Of a stretch of 64,000 nucleotides of DNA, positions 1 to 8,950 are shown one piece after another (within the stretch, counting starts at the first letter, position 1; every line of letters begins with the position of its first letter). Source of the stretch: Herminiimonas sp. (GTDB lineage Bacteria > Pseudomonadota > Gammaproteobacteria > Burkholderiales > Burkholderiaceae_D). The stretch spans positions 62,001 to 126,000 of the forward strand of contig DAIDBD010000007.1 of the NCBI GenBank assembly GCA_027310305.1, given 5' to 3'. The notes under the pieces are model-generated. The model saw only the letters and a program-made list of their open reading frames with translations, ran no database searches and was not told the DNA's origin. A program made the translations under genes and the position numbers.

Positions 1-468
1 GGGCTGACCTTGCTGCTGACGCAGCGTACCGAGCATTTGACCGATCACGGCGGGCAGGTCAGTTTCCCGGGCGGGCGCGTAGAGCCTGCCGATACGTCGG
101 CAATCGAAACTGCTTTGCGCGAGACGGAGGAAGAGGTGGGTTTGGACCGGCGCCATGTGGAAGTAATCGGGACGCTGCCCGATTACTTTACCGGCACCGG
201 ATATCAAGTGACGCCTGTGGTGTCGATCGTGCATCCGCCGTTCGACCTGCGCGCCGATCCGTTTGAAGTCGCGGAAATTTTCGAAGTGCCGCTGGCATTC
301 CTGATGGATGGCATGAACCACCAGCGCCGTACCGCGGAATTTCCGAATGGGCTTGGCCGCCGCACGTTTTACGCGATGCCCTATGACCGGTTCTTCATCT
401 GGGGCGCCACGGCCGGCATGCTGCGCAATCTGTTCCATTTTCTGCGAACTGAGCCAGCCGGTCTGTGA
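1..468 (+). CDS. Nudix hydrolase, CoA pyrophosphatase-like (5' end outside window)
   Basis: The reading frame is open from base 1, so the true start lies upstream and about 155 residues of the C-terminal part are present. A Nudix box is visible: SFPGGRVE followed by RETEEEVGL, the GX5EX7REUXEEXGU pattern that binds the catalytic metal. The stretch LLTQRTEHLTDHGGQVSFPGG is typical of the CoA diphosphatase (NudL/YeaB) branch, which splits CoA into phosphopantetheine and 3',5'-ADP. The exact substrate is inferred from this branch, not proven. A CobD/CbiB-like gene follows 156 bases downstream on the same strand. Confidence 0.85.
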   Translation, partial: GLTLLLTQRTEHLTDHGGQVSFPGGRVEPADTSAIETALRETEEEVGLDRRHVEVIGTLPDYFTGTGYQVTPVVSIVHPPFDLRADPFEVAEIFEVPLAFLMDGMNHQRRTAEFPNGLGRRTFYAMPYDRFFIWGATAGMLRNLFHFLRTEPAGL

Positions 469-624
469 GCGATTGTTTGTTCGCTTGACGCATATTTCAC
501 GAAATTCAGTGGCGCGCCGAGCCATGGGACTGGCTGCGTTTCAGAGTCAAGTTTGATTCTCGCGGTAGGCTGCGTTATCGTACGGGTTACTGCTGGTGAA
601 ATGAATTCCTTATAAGGCGGTTCG

Positions 625-1581
625 ATGACATTTCTTTCTATTCTTTTTGCGCTGCTGATTGAACAACTCAAGCCGCTGCGCGCGGACAATCCGGTGTACG
701 CTGCGATCAAATCGTTTGCCGTGCGTGTCGAGGGATGGTTCAACGCGGGTCAGACGGATCACGGCCGGCTGGGCTGGGCAGTGATGATGATTGCGCTCAT
801 GATACCCACCACGCTGGTGTACTGGCTATGCGTCAGGATCGGTCCGTTTGCGGCGCTCGCATGGAATGTCCTGATCGTCTATCTCACCCTCGGCTTCCGC
901 CATTACAGCCATTACTTCACCTCCATTCAATTCGCACTCAATACCGGCGATGCCGCAACGGCACGCGCGCTGCTTGCGGAATGGACGCGGCAAGATACCG
1001 AGGCAATGGACGTCAATGAAATCGCGCGCATAGCCGTCGAAAAAGCGCTGGTGACGACCCATCGCCATGTATTCGGCGTGTTCTTCTGGTTCCTGATGCC
1101 GCTCGGTCCCGCCGGCGCCGTGCTGTATCGCATTGCCGAGTATCTGGCCCGCGCCTGGAATGAGCCGGATCATATGAGAAACGAAGCCTTCGGACGTTTT
1201 GCCGCGCAGGCGTTTTACTGGATCGACTGGATTCCGGCGCGGCTGACGGCGGCCGCTTTTGCCGTGGTCGGCAATTTTGAAGACGCGATCTATGCATGGA
1301 GGAATTTCGCGGACCGCTGGCAAAACGAAACCATCGGCATCATCCTGACCGCCGGCGGCGGTGCGATGGGCGTTCGGCTTGGCACACCCGTCGAAAACGC
1401 GGCGGATGTATTGCATGCCGATGCATCCGCCATCGATTCAGCGGATGCGGAAACGGATAGCCTGCCCGGCGAAGAGCCGACCCCACGGGCTTTGCAAAGC
1501 ACGGTAGGCCTGATTTGGCGCGCGCTGCTGTTATGGATGCTGCTCTTGTTGCTGTTGTCGGTTGCGGTATGGCTGGGTTAG
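625..1581 (+). CDS. CobD/CbiB-family inner-membrane protein
   Basis: A 318-residue membrane protein that begins with a hydrophobic segment (residues 1-12) and has further segments near residues 50-95 and 150-175 and at the extreme C-terminus. It resembles the CobD/CbiB family, whose classical members make adenosylcobinamide phosphate. In Burkholderiales this branch also occurs without other cobalamin genes, and no cob/cbi gene is seen here, so a cobalamin role is uncertain. The start is supported by an AAGGCGG ribosome-binding site a few bases upstream. Its partner in related genomes is usually the adjacent Nudix gene. Confidence 0.75.
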   Translation: MTFLSILFALLIEQLKPLRADNPVYAAIKSFAVRVEGWFNAGQTDHGRLGWAVMMIALMIPTTLVYWLCVRIGPFAALAWNVLIVYLTLGFRHYSHYFTSIQFALNTGDAATARALLAEWTRQDTEAMDVNEIARIAVEKALVTTHRHVFGVFFWFLMPLGPAGAVLYRIAEYLARAWNEPDHMRNEAFGRFAAQAFYWIDWIPARLTAAAFAVVGNFEDAIYAWRNFADRWQNETIGIILTAGGGAMGVRLGTPVENAADVLHADASAIDSADAETDSLPGEEPTPRALQSTVGLIWRALLLWMLLLLLLSVAVWLG

Positions 1582-1652
1582 GGAATGTGAATGAAATTCC
1601 GTTGATCGCTGACGAATGCGCTCGCGCCATAATTTCACATTGTGGCACTTTG

Positions 1653-1681
1653 TTTCACTGAACTCTTCTATAAGATATAAT
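1653..1681 (+). promoter_or_regulatory. possible sigma-70 promoter for the DUF3579 gene
   Basis: A perfect TATAAT lies at 1676-1681, with a weak -35-like TTTCAC at 1653-1658 and a 17-base spacer. It sits about 85 bases before the DUF3579 start codon in an AT-rich patch. Confidence 0.4.
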
Positions 1682-1765
1682 ATGCAAGAATTTTGAAAGC
1701 TTGTTGCTACATAATGGCGTCAAGCACACTCAGGCAGCTCTCGCTACACCATACAAGCCGCACAC

Positions 1766-2167
1766 ATGGCAGATCCCGTTCACTCTCCCAAGGCGCCCGC
1801 GCGCGAGTTTTTCATTCAAGGCATCACCAGCGACGGCAAACAGTTTCGTCCCAGCGACTGGGCCGAGCGCTTGTGCGGCGTAATGGCCTGCTTTCGTCCG
1901 GAAGGCGATGCAGGTCCCAACGCCCATCTGCAATATTCCCCTTATGTCCGACCGACGCTGCTGGAAGGCGTCAAGTCCGTGGTGGTCAACGAGGACTTGC
2001 GCACCATCGAGCCACTGGCTTATCACTTCGTTATCGATTTTGCCAAAGACAATGATTTGCAAGTGATCGCCGCATGCCTGTTGCCGGATCCGGCCGAAAA
2101 AAATACCGACCCTGTTTCCGCAGCAGGTTCGGCAAAACAAACAGCACCTGCCGGACGGCCGTCTTAA
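1766..2167 (+). CDS. DUF3579 domain protein
   Basis: A 133-residue soluble protein of unknown function. The core from about residue 13 to 110 (FFIQGITSDGKQFRPSDWAERL and the later VVNEDLR-TIEPLAYHFVIDFA) matches the DUF3579 family, which I know from beta-proteobacteria. No signal peptide or catalytic motif is evident, and the C-terminal 25 residues are low-complexity. A good ribosome-binding site is not visible before the chosen ATG, so the start is the weakest part of this call. It is followed by a 12-bp inverted repeat and then the c-di-GMP gene. Confidence 0.7.
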   Translation: MADPVHSPKAPAREFFIQGITSDGKQFRPSDWAERLCGVMACFRPEGDAGPNAHLQYSPYVRPTLLEGVKSVVVNEDLRTIEPLAYHFVIDFAKDNDLQVIAACLLPDPAEKNTDPVSAAGSAKQTAPAGRPS

Positions 2168-2203
2168 CTTCATGCAATAAATACGCTACGCTGTTGACTG
2201 GCT

Positions 2204-2234
2204 GCATTTCATTCACGGGCCATGAATGAAATGC
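2204..2234. repeat. 12-bp perfect inverted repeat
   Basis: Arms GCATTTCATTCA (2204-2215) and TGAATGAAATGC (2223-2234) with a 7-base loop, lying between the DUF3579 stop and the GGDEF/EAL start. There is no T-tract, so it could be a weak terminator or a protein-binding site. Confidence 0.6.
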
Positions 2235-2312
2235 GCTCTCCGACGTGCAATCAATGCCGGTTCCATTCAATCTCTGGCAAATGACTGATGGATTTTCGCA
2301 ACAGGAGCTGAA

Positions 2313-5207
2313 ATGTTTCGCCATCGTTTGCCTTTTTCTCCGTCTGCCGCGGCATTCCTGACGTTGCTGCTGGGGCTTGTCGCCACAGTCGCATCATTTA
2401 CTGCATTGCTCCGCCTCGAGCATGATGCACTGGCCACCGATTTCGAACGGCGCGCCGACACCAGGTTTATCATCATCAAGCAGGAAATGAATGAAGCCGT
2501 CGCAGCGCTTGAAATCGTCAACCAGCTGTTCGCGACTTTCAAATCCGTCAGCCGCGAGCAGTTCCATGCGATTACGCAGCCGATGCTGGCACGGCACCCT
2601 TATATACACGGATTCAATTTCCACAGGCTGGTGAGCGGCGCAGAACGGCCGGCGTATGAAGCCGGCGTGCGCCGCAATTACCCCAATTTCAGTATCACCG
2701 AATTTTCTGCCGATAGAAAAATAGTACCTGCCGCTAGCCGCGCGCATTACCGGGTAGTCGATTATCTCGAACCGATGAAGGGCAACGAAGCGGCTTTCGG
2801 GTTCGATGCCGATTCTTATGCGCTTCAACGCGACGCGATGCAGCGTGCAACAGACAGCGGACAGCCGTCCGCGACCGGGCTGTTGCGGCTGATGCAGGAA
2901 CGGCATGAGCAGCGCGGATTCATTGTGCTGATGCCGGTCTATCGCTATGGTGCGAAATTGACCGATGTTGCATCCCGCCGGCGCGCGCTTGTCGGCGATA
3001 CGGCGATGGTATTTCGGGCGGAAGATATGATCAGCAAGATACTGGCCATGCACGGGTTGCTGAATACCCCCGACATCGAGATTAAGGTATATGCCGGAAA
3101 TGCGCCGAACGATCTCGATCTGGTGTTTCACAGAAGGGATGAATTATCCGGGCGGGGTCACCATTTTCTGCTACCGCAATGGCTGTTTCATGACCGGCTT
3201 CGCAGCTTATCGTTGCCTTTCGACGTGGCCGACAGGCAGTGGCGCATGGTGTTATCGGCAACGTCGCAGTCTGTTACTGTCGACCATCGAGGATCGCTGA
3301 CGGCGTTGATAGCCGGAACGCTGCTGACCCTTCTGGCCGCGATTTACGTGCAGACGCTGGCGTCACGCTCGCAGCGCGTCCAGCGGCTGGTGAATGAACG
3401 CACGGCCGAAGTGCGCCGCGCCAATGAACTGCTGAACGCGGACATTGCCGCACGCATGCGTGCGGAACAGGCGCTGCAGTTGCGCCAGCGCGCAATCGAA
3501 GCCAGCGCCAATGCGATCATCATCACCAGCGCGGTTCCGCCCGATTATCCGATTGAATATGTGAATCCGGCATTCGAGCGGATGACCGGCTACCGGGCTG
3601 AGGAAGTCATCGGGCGCAGCATGCGCCTGCTGAACGGCGATGACCGCGATCAGCCCGGCATTCAGGACTTCAAGACGGCCACGCTCGAAAGGCGCGAAGG
3701 CCACGCCGTTGTGCGCAGCTACCGCAAGGACGGCACGATGTTCTGGAACGACCTGTATGTCACGCCGGTGAAAGATGCAGCGGGCGAGGTCACCCATTTC
3801 GTCGCGGCACAGTACGACATCACGGCAACCAAGAACTATCAGGCAGAACTCGAATTCCAGGCCGGCCACGACGCATTGACCGGGCTCGCCAATCGCAGCC
3901 TGTTGCGTGACCGGCTGGATCAGGCAATCGCCTATGCGTCGCGCTACCATCATCCGGTATGGGTCGTGTTCATTGATCTCGATCGTTTCAAATTCGTCAA
4001 CGACACGCTGGGCCACAAGGCAGGCGATCTTCTGTTGAAGACGATTTCCGAGCGGTTGCAATCGGTTGTCCGGGCTACCGATACCGTCGCCCGGCTCGGT
4101 GGCGACGAATTCATTTTGCTGTTGACGGAGCGCGCCGATGAAAAACTCGTCACTGTCGTAATACAGCGGATCATGGATGTTGTTGCGCGGCCGCTTCAAA
4201 TCGATGAACATGAATTTTTCCTGACCTGCAGCATCGGGATTGCGGTGTATCCGGCCGATGGCGAAGATCCGGAACTCCTGATACAGCATGCCGATATCGC
4301 CATGTATCGCGCCAAGCAAAGCGGGCACAGCAATTTTCAGTTCTATACCGCGGCCATGAATGAAGGCGCGCTGGAACGGCTGCGCATCGAGGGCAATTTG
4401 CGCACCGCGCTGGAACGCGGCGAATTCGTGCTGCACTATCAGCCGCAAGTCGATCTGTCCAGCGGCCGGATTGTCGGCATGGAAGCATTGATCCGCTGGC
4501 AGCATCCCGAGCTGGGCTTGGTTACGCCTGCCCGCTTCATTGCGCTCGCGGAAGAAACGGGATTGATCGTGCCGATCGGCGCCTGGGTGCTGCGCACCGC
4601 CTGTGCGCAAAACAAGGCATGGCAGCGCGCCGGATTCAATGATCTGCGCATCGCGGTCAATCTTTCAGCGCGCCAGTTTGCGAAGCAGGACCTGGTCAAG
4701 TCGATTGCATCTGTTCTCGAAGAGACCGGGCTCGATCCGGCATGCCTGGAAATCGAGCTGACCGAAAGCCTGGTGATGACCGATGTCGAACGCGCCATCG
4801 GCATCCTGCGCGATCTCAAGGAACTCGGCGTGAAATTGTCGATTGATGATTTCGGCACCGGCTATTCGAGCCTGTCCTATCTGAAGCGTTTTCCGATCGA
4901 CGTGCTCAAGATCGACCAATCGTTTGTGCGCGACATGACGCTCGATCCGGACGATGCGGCAATCGTCACGCTGATCATTTCGCTGGCGCACAGCCTGCGG
5001 CTGCAGGTGATTGCCGAAGGCGTCGAAACCGAAGAGCAGCTTGCCTATCTGTGGCAGCACGGTTGCGACCAGATGCAGGGCTATTGTTTCAGCCGTCCGG
5101 TTCCGGCGGCGGATTTCGAGTTGATGCTGCGGCAAGGGAAAAAGCTGCCCCAGCAGATTGATCGGGACTGGACGCCGCCGGTCTTGTCCGATGTACGGAC
5201 CCGGTGA
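2313..5207 (+). CDS. CHASE-PAS-GGDEF-EAL cyclic-di-GMP turnover protein
   Basis: A 964-residue membrane sensor. An N-terminal membrane segment (about 10-30) and a second one (about 325-345) bracket a periplasmic CHASE-type domain. A short linker helix and a PAS domain (about 390-510) follow, then a GGDEF domain with an intact GGDEF motif at residues 596-600 and an EAL domain starting with EAL at 724-726. Intact motifs suggest both diguanylate cyclase and phosphodiesterase potential, though which dominates cannot be told from sequence. The ATG has GGAG upstream. It lies just before the type IV pilus cluster, so control of pilus function is a reasonable inference but not shown. Confidence 0.92.
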   Translation: MFRHRLPFSPSAAAFLTLLLGLVATVASFTALLRLEHDALATDFERRADTRFIIIKQEMNEAVAALEIVNQLFATFKSVSREQFHAITQPMLARHPYIHGFNFHRLVSGAERPAYEAGVRRNYPNFSITEFSADRKIVPAASRAHYRVVDYLEPMKGNEAAFGFDADSYALQRDAMQRATDSGQPSATGLLRLMQERHEQRGFIVLMPVYRYGAKLTDVASRRRALVGDTAMVFRAEDMISKILAMHGLLNTPDIEIKVYAGNAPNDLDLVFHRRDELSGRGHHFLLPQWLFHDRLRSLSLPFDVADRQWRMVLSATSQSVTVDHRGSLTALIAGTLLTLLAAIYVQTLASRSQRVQRLVNERTAEVRRANELLNADIAARMRAEQALQLRQRAIEASANAIIITSAVPPDYPIEYVNPAFERMTGYRAEEVIGRSMRLLNGDDRDQPGIQDFKTATLERREGHAVVRSYRKDGTMFWNDLYVTPVKDAAGEVTHFVAAQYDITATKNYQAELEFQAGHDALTGLANRSLLRDRLDQAIAYASRYHHPVWVVFIDLDRFKFVNDTLGHKAGDLLLKTISERLQSVVRATDTVARLGGDEFILLLTERADEKLVTVVIQRIMDVVARPLQIDEHEFFLTCSIGIAVYPADGEDPELLIQHADIAMYRAKQSGHSNFQFYTAAMNEGALERLRIEGNLRTALERGEFVLHYQPQVDLSSGRIVGMEALIRWQHPELGLVTPARFIALAEETGLIVPIGAWVLRTACAQNKAWQRAGFNDLRIAVNLSARQFAKQDLVKSIASVLEETGLDPACLEIELTESLVMTDVERAIGILRDLKELGVKLSIDDFGTGYSSLSYLKRFPIDVLKIDQSFVRDMTLDPDDAAIVTLIISLAHSLRLQVIAEGVETEEQLAYLWQHGCDQMQGYCFSRPVPAADFELMLRQGKKLPQQIDRDWTPPVLSDVRTR

Positions 5208-5516
5208 CATCGCTGATCTTTAGTGCGCCGATCAAGTCGCGCTGCCCGCTAGAACGCTATCGCCTGAGGAAGTGTAAGGCATGTTGACTATGTTTTTACA
5301 TACTTCTTTTAGTTTGATCCTGTGCTCCATTGGGAATTGTTAATGACGCGCTGAACGAAACTTGGCGGCTCAACGTAAATCACGTTGGCATCATGAGTTT
5401 TTATCAAGGGCAGTCTTGATTTCCTGCCGTTGGTCGCAATAACCGGACCGCTTGTCCGATCCAGAATAAGTATTTCCCAAAATCAATTAATATAAAAATA
5501 TATGGGAGGTAACGTA
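5208..5516. other. intergenic region upstream of the pilus operon
   Basis: About 300 bases without a gene. The last 40 bases before pilE are very AT-rich (TATAAAAATATA just before the ribosome-binding site). I looked for a sigma-54 -24/-12 element, as used by some pilA genes, and found none with correct spacing. Confidence 0.5.
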
Positions 5517-5951
5517 ATGCGTCGATACAAAAATCTTGGGTTTACCTTAATCGAGCTGATGGTGACGGTAGCAATTGTCGCCATATTGGCAGCAGTGGCA
5601 TTACCTGCTTATAGCGATTACATCACCAGAGGGAAAATCCCGCAGGCCACCAACAACCTGTCGAGCATGCGCATCAAGTTAGAGCAGTTCTTTCAGGATA
5701 ACCGGACTTATGCGGGAGCCTGTGCGGCCGAGACTGCGGCACCTTTGCCTGCTGCCGATGACTTTACCTATACTTGCCCGACCCTCACGCAGTTCGCTTA
5801 TACGGTAGTAGCTACGGGCACTGGGTCAATGAATGGATTCATTTATACAATCGACCAAGCCGGCGCGAAGCAGACCACCGGCTTGCCGAGCGCAGCCTGG
5901 GGCACGGCTCCGGTGAACTGCTGGGTCGTCAAAAAGAGCGGCGGATGTTAG
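5517..5951 (+). CDS. pilE: type IV pilin, PilE-like
   Basis: A 144-residue pilin precursor. A short basic leader ends in Gly8, followed by FTLIELMVTVAIVAILAAVA, the classic prepilin peptidase site with Glu at +5 of the mature protein. The globular part carries Cys residues, including a C-terminal pair (NCW...GGC) that probably closes the D-region loop. I chose the ATG at 5517 over an in-frame ATG at 5502 because GGGAGGT (5504-5510) is then an ideal ribosome-binding site. It is the first gene of the minor-pilin operon and overlaps fimT by 7 bases. It could be a minor pilin rather than the main fibre subunit. Confidence 0.88.
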   Translation: MRRYKNLGFTLIELMVTVAIVAILAAVALPAYSDYITRGKIPQATNNLSSMRIKLEQFFQDNRTYAGACAAETAAPLPAADDFTYTCPTLTQFAYTVVATGTGSMNGFIYTIDQAGAKQTTGLPSAAWGTAPVNCWVVKKSGGC

Positions 5952-6538
5952 TCCGGCAACGACAACCTGGCGTCACATTGATCGAGCTGATGATCGGCAT
6001 AGCGATCATGGCGATCTTGCTGGCTGCAGGCATGCCATCGTTTACCGAATGGATTCAAAACACGCAAGTCCGCACCGCAGCTGAATCCCTTTTGAATGGG
6101 TTGCAGACGGCGCGCAACGAAGCGGTCAGGCGCAATACCAATGTGCGGTTTGATTTGACCGATACGGGCGGACTGGTCGTGTGGAAGGTTGGATGCGTAA
6201 CGGCCACTACGGATTGCCCGGCCACCATGCAAAGCCGCGTGGGAACAGAAGGCGGAGGCAATGCGCGCGTTGGCGTCAGCACGGCAGCACCGGTTCTTCC
6301 GGCGCCTGCCTATACTGCGGCAATTGCAAGCGGGAGCGGGTTGCCGGCCGGAGTTACTTTCAACGGGTTGGGCGCAATTCCGAGTTTGAATATCGGCACC
6401 GATATCACCCGCATCGATATCACCAACGTTGCGTATGCCTCCGCCCGCAGGCTGGTCATCATCGTCGGATCCGGCGGATTGATCCGGATGTGCGACCCCT
6501 TGCTTGCCTTGGCCGCCAATCCTCAGGGCTGTTCTTAA
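5945..6538 (+). CDS. fimT: FimT/GspH-type minor pseudopilin
   Basis: A 197-residue prepilin with a short leader (MLVRQRQPG) and VTLIELMIGIAIMAIL as the N-terminal helix, with Glu at mature position 5. The following QTARNEAVRRNTNV stretch is characteristic of the GspH/FimT family. FimT/FimU-type subunits help prime pilus assembly, and FimT proteins have been linked to DNA uptake in other bacteria. The start codon overlaps the pilE stop, which implies translational coupling. Two Cys near the end could form a disulfide. Confidence 0.88.
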   Translation: MLVRQRQPGVTLIELMIGIAIMAILLAAGMPSFTEWIQNTQVRTAAESLLNGLQTARNEAVRRNTNVRFDLTDTGGLVVWKVGCVTATTDCPATMQSRVGTEGGGNARVGVSTAAPVLPAPAYTAAIASGSGLPAGVTFNGLGAIPSLNIGTDITRIDITNVAYASARRLVIIVGSGGLIRMCDPLLALAANPQGCS

Positions 6539-6553
6539 TTCAAAGGGGCCATT

Positions 6554-6970
6554 TTGAAAACCATGACCGCCAGGCAGCAAGGCTCGATGATGCTGGAAAG
6601 CTTGATCGCCATCCTGATTTTTTCAATGGGGATTCTTTCGATCGTGGCATTGCTTGGCGCATCGGTAAAAAACACGTCCGATGCCACTTATCGGACCCAA
6701 GCCAGTTTGTTGACCAGTCAGATCATCGGACAAATGTGGACAGGGGACAGGGCGAACGCAACTCTCGTAGCCAACTATGGCAGCGCTACAGGTGCGCCGT
6801 TTATCGCTTGGAGCAATACGGTAGTACAAGCCTTGCCGGGCGTTACCGGCGCCAATCTGCCAACCATCGCAGTTGATGCAAGCAATGTCGTAACGATTAC
6901 CGTACGGTGGCAGGCGCCGGGTGAGGCTGTGTCACGTAATTACGTGGCCATTGCACGAATCAACGGATAA
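6554..6970 (+). CDS. pilV: type IV pilus minor pilin PilV
   Basis: A 138-residue prepilin-like protein with leader ending in QQG and mature start SMMLESLIAILIFSMGIL (Glu at +5), typical of PilV. Translation probably starts at TTG 6554, six bases after AAGGGG (6542-6547). An in-frame ATG at 6563 is the alternative but lies too far from that site. The gene sits between fimT and pilW with short gaps, as in the conserved minor-pilin operon whose products form the priming complex at the pilus tip. Confidence 0.87.
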   Translation: MKTMTARQQGSMMLESLIAILIFSMGILSIVALLGASVKNTSDATYRTQASLLTSQIIGQMWTGDRANATLVANYGSATGAPFIAWSNTVVQALPGVTGANLPTIAVDASNVVTITVRWQAPGEAVSRNYVAIARING

Positions 6971-6986
6971 GCGGAGGGAACCCGTC

Positions 6987-8180
6987 ATGTCTGCTTATAC
7001 AGCCAACCCATTTCGCAACAGCGGTTTCAGCTTAGTGGAAATCATGGTCGGCATTGCCATCGGCTTGCTTGGCGTGCTGGTCATGATGCAGGTGTCGGTG
7101 ATATTCGAGGGGCAAAAGCGCACCACCACCACCGGGTCGGATGCGCTGACCAATGGCATGACGACGCTCTATTCGGTCGAGCAGGATGTACGCCGGGCCG
7201 GGTATGGCTTGGGTGTGACAGGCGCCTTGGGTTGTGATGTGAAGAGATCAGCGAATGGGGCGGCTACAAGTTTTAAATTGACACCCATCACCATTACCGA
7301 TGGCGCAAACGGATTGCCGGATACCATCCGGATTCTTGCCAGTTCGAAGGGCGGCTGGAGCGTACCAAACACGATTACCACCAACCATCCATTGCAGGCC
7401 ACCAATATTTTCCTCAACACGACGCTCGGCGTCAATGTGGGCGACATGATGGTTTTGTATCAAGCCGGGGCGCCGAACTGTACATTGATTCAGGCCACCA
7501 GCATCCCTAATGGCAATGTGCAGATCCTACATCAACCGTTACCAGTTAGCCCGTCCATAATCAAGTGGAATCCGCCCAGCGGCGACGGCATTTACCCGCC
7601 AGGCGGCTTCAGCGTGGGTGCGACGGCAATCAACCTGGGGTCATTGATCGACCATACCTATTCGATAGGCACGGCAGGCCCCAGTTTCAATTTATTGCTT
7701 ACCGATTATTCGACATCGACCAATTCGCCTACTGATCAGATAGTCGCTTCCGATATCGTCAATCTGCAAGCGCAATACGGGTTCGATACCAGCAGTCCCC
7801 AAACCGATGCCCAGGTTACAAGATGGAGCGCAGCCATGCTTGATGCGGACGGTAACGGCATTGTGGGGGATAGCGGCGATCTCGCCAGGATTTATGCGGT
7901 ACGCATGGCCGTGGTGGCGCGCAGTACGTTGAAGGAAAAACCGAATCCTGCCACAGGGATCTGCGATATCACGATTGCCACCGCCACGGCCAACCCGGCG
8001 CGGGCGGCAAATAATCCTACCTGGACGGCAGCCAACCCGACTACGGGAGCCCTTGAAACGACTGCGATTGATGTGAGTAGAAACCCGGATGGAACGGCCA
8101 ACTCGGCTTGGCAATGTTATCGCTACAAAGTATTCGAAACCGTCATTCCGCTGCGGAATCTGCTTTGGAGAGAAGCATGA
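6987..8180 (+). CDS. pilW: type IV pilus minor pilin PilW
   Basis: A 397-residue prepilin with leader ending in RNSG and FSLVEIMVGIAIGLLGVLVM as the mature N-terminus. The long beta-rich C-terminal part, with several Cys and a conserved YSVEQDVRRAGYG segment after the helix, fits PilW. The ATG is preceded by GGAGGGAA. The stop overlaps the pilX start (ATGA). In the conserved order it acts with PilV, PilX and PilY1 in pilus assembly. Confidence 0.88.
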   Translation: MSAYTANPFRNSGFSLVEIMVGIAIGLLGVLVMMQVSVIFEGQKRTTTTGSDALTNGMTTLYSVEQDVRRAGYGLGVTGALGCDVKRSANGAATSFKLTPITITDGANGLPDTIRILASSKGGWSVPNTITTNHPLQATNIFLNTTLGVNVGDMMVLYQAGAPNCTLIQATSIPNGNVQILHQPLPVSPSIIKWNPPSGDGIYPPGGFSVGATAINLGSLIDHTYSIGTAGPSFNLLLTDYSTSTNSPTDQIVASDIVNLQAQYGFDTSSPQTDAQVTRWSAAMLDADGNGIVGDSGDLARIYAVRMAVVARSTLKEKPNPATGICDITIATATANPARAANNPTWTAANPTTGALETTAIDVSRNPDGTANSAWQCYRYKVFETVIPLRNLLWREA

Positions 8181-8881
8181 TGGACAATCCATTTTCCGGG
8201 CAAGTCGGAGTGGCGGGCAGGGCTGCCGGTATTTCTTTGAATGGCCGCAGTCTTCCGTTTTCAAAGCGACAGAACGGGGTGGTCCTGCTCATCGCGCTGA
8301 TCGTGCTGGTGGCCATGACGCTGGCCGGCATCGCTTTGGTGCGCTCGGTCGATACCGGCAATATGATAGCGGGCAATCTGGCCTTTAAACAAGGGACGAC
8401 CCTGGCGGCCGATGCCGGCACCAATGCTGCGATCACTTATCTGACGCCGCTTAACGGCACGGCGACTCCTTACACCGATCAGGTTTCAAGCGGTTACTAC
8501 GCCACCAGTCAGGATACCCTTGATCGGACCGGCTCCAGCAATGATCCGAACCGGGCAAGGGTTGATTGGGACAACAATAATTGTAATGGAGTTGTCGCGC
8601 CCGCCTGCATCAAACCGTCTGCGGCGGTCACGGATACCGCCACCGGCAATTCGGTGAACTACATTATTCATCGCTTGTGCCAGAGCACAGGTGACTCCAA
8701 TGCCGCGTCGAACACTTGCGTCACCTATAGAGCCACTGGTACTACCAGCCCCAACAGAAGCGGGCTGGTTTACGGCGGCGGACGAATCGAGCCTTTACCG
8801 ACGGTTTATTACCGGATCACGTCCCGGGCCAAGGGGCCGAGAAATACCATTAGTTTTATTGAAACGATGATTCACTTCTAG
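8177..8881 (+). CDS. pilX: type IV pilus minor pilin PilX
   Basis: A 234-residue protein. After an unusually long 35-residue N-terminal leader comes RQNGVVLLIALIVLVAMTLA, a hydrophobic helix that lacks the Glu5 of canonical pilins, as is usual for PilX. The next segment (GNMIAGNLAFKQGTTLAADA) is a PilX hallmark. GGAGAG at 8167-8172 and the ATGA overlap with pilW support the start. PilX connects the minor pilins with PilY1. Confidence 0.85.
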   Translation: MMDNPFSGQVGVAGRAAGISLNGRSLPFSKRQNGVVLLIALIVLVAMTLAGIALVRSVDTGNMIAGNLAFKQGTTLAADAGTNAAITYLTPLNGTATPYTDQVSSGYYATSQDTLDRTGSSNDPNRARVDWDNNNCNGVVAPACIKPSAAVTDTATGNSVNYIIHRLCQSTGDSNAASNTCVTYRATGTTSPNRSGLVYGGGRIEPLPTVYYRITSRAKGPRNTISFIETMIHF

Positions 8882-8950
8882 CCAGGATTGTTCTGCGAAG
8901 AGCATAACTGGCATAAACAGAGCACAACCGGATAGCAATATCAGGAGGCC

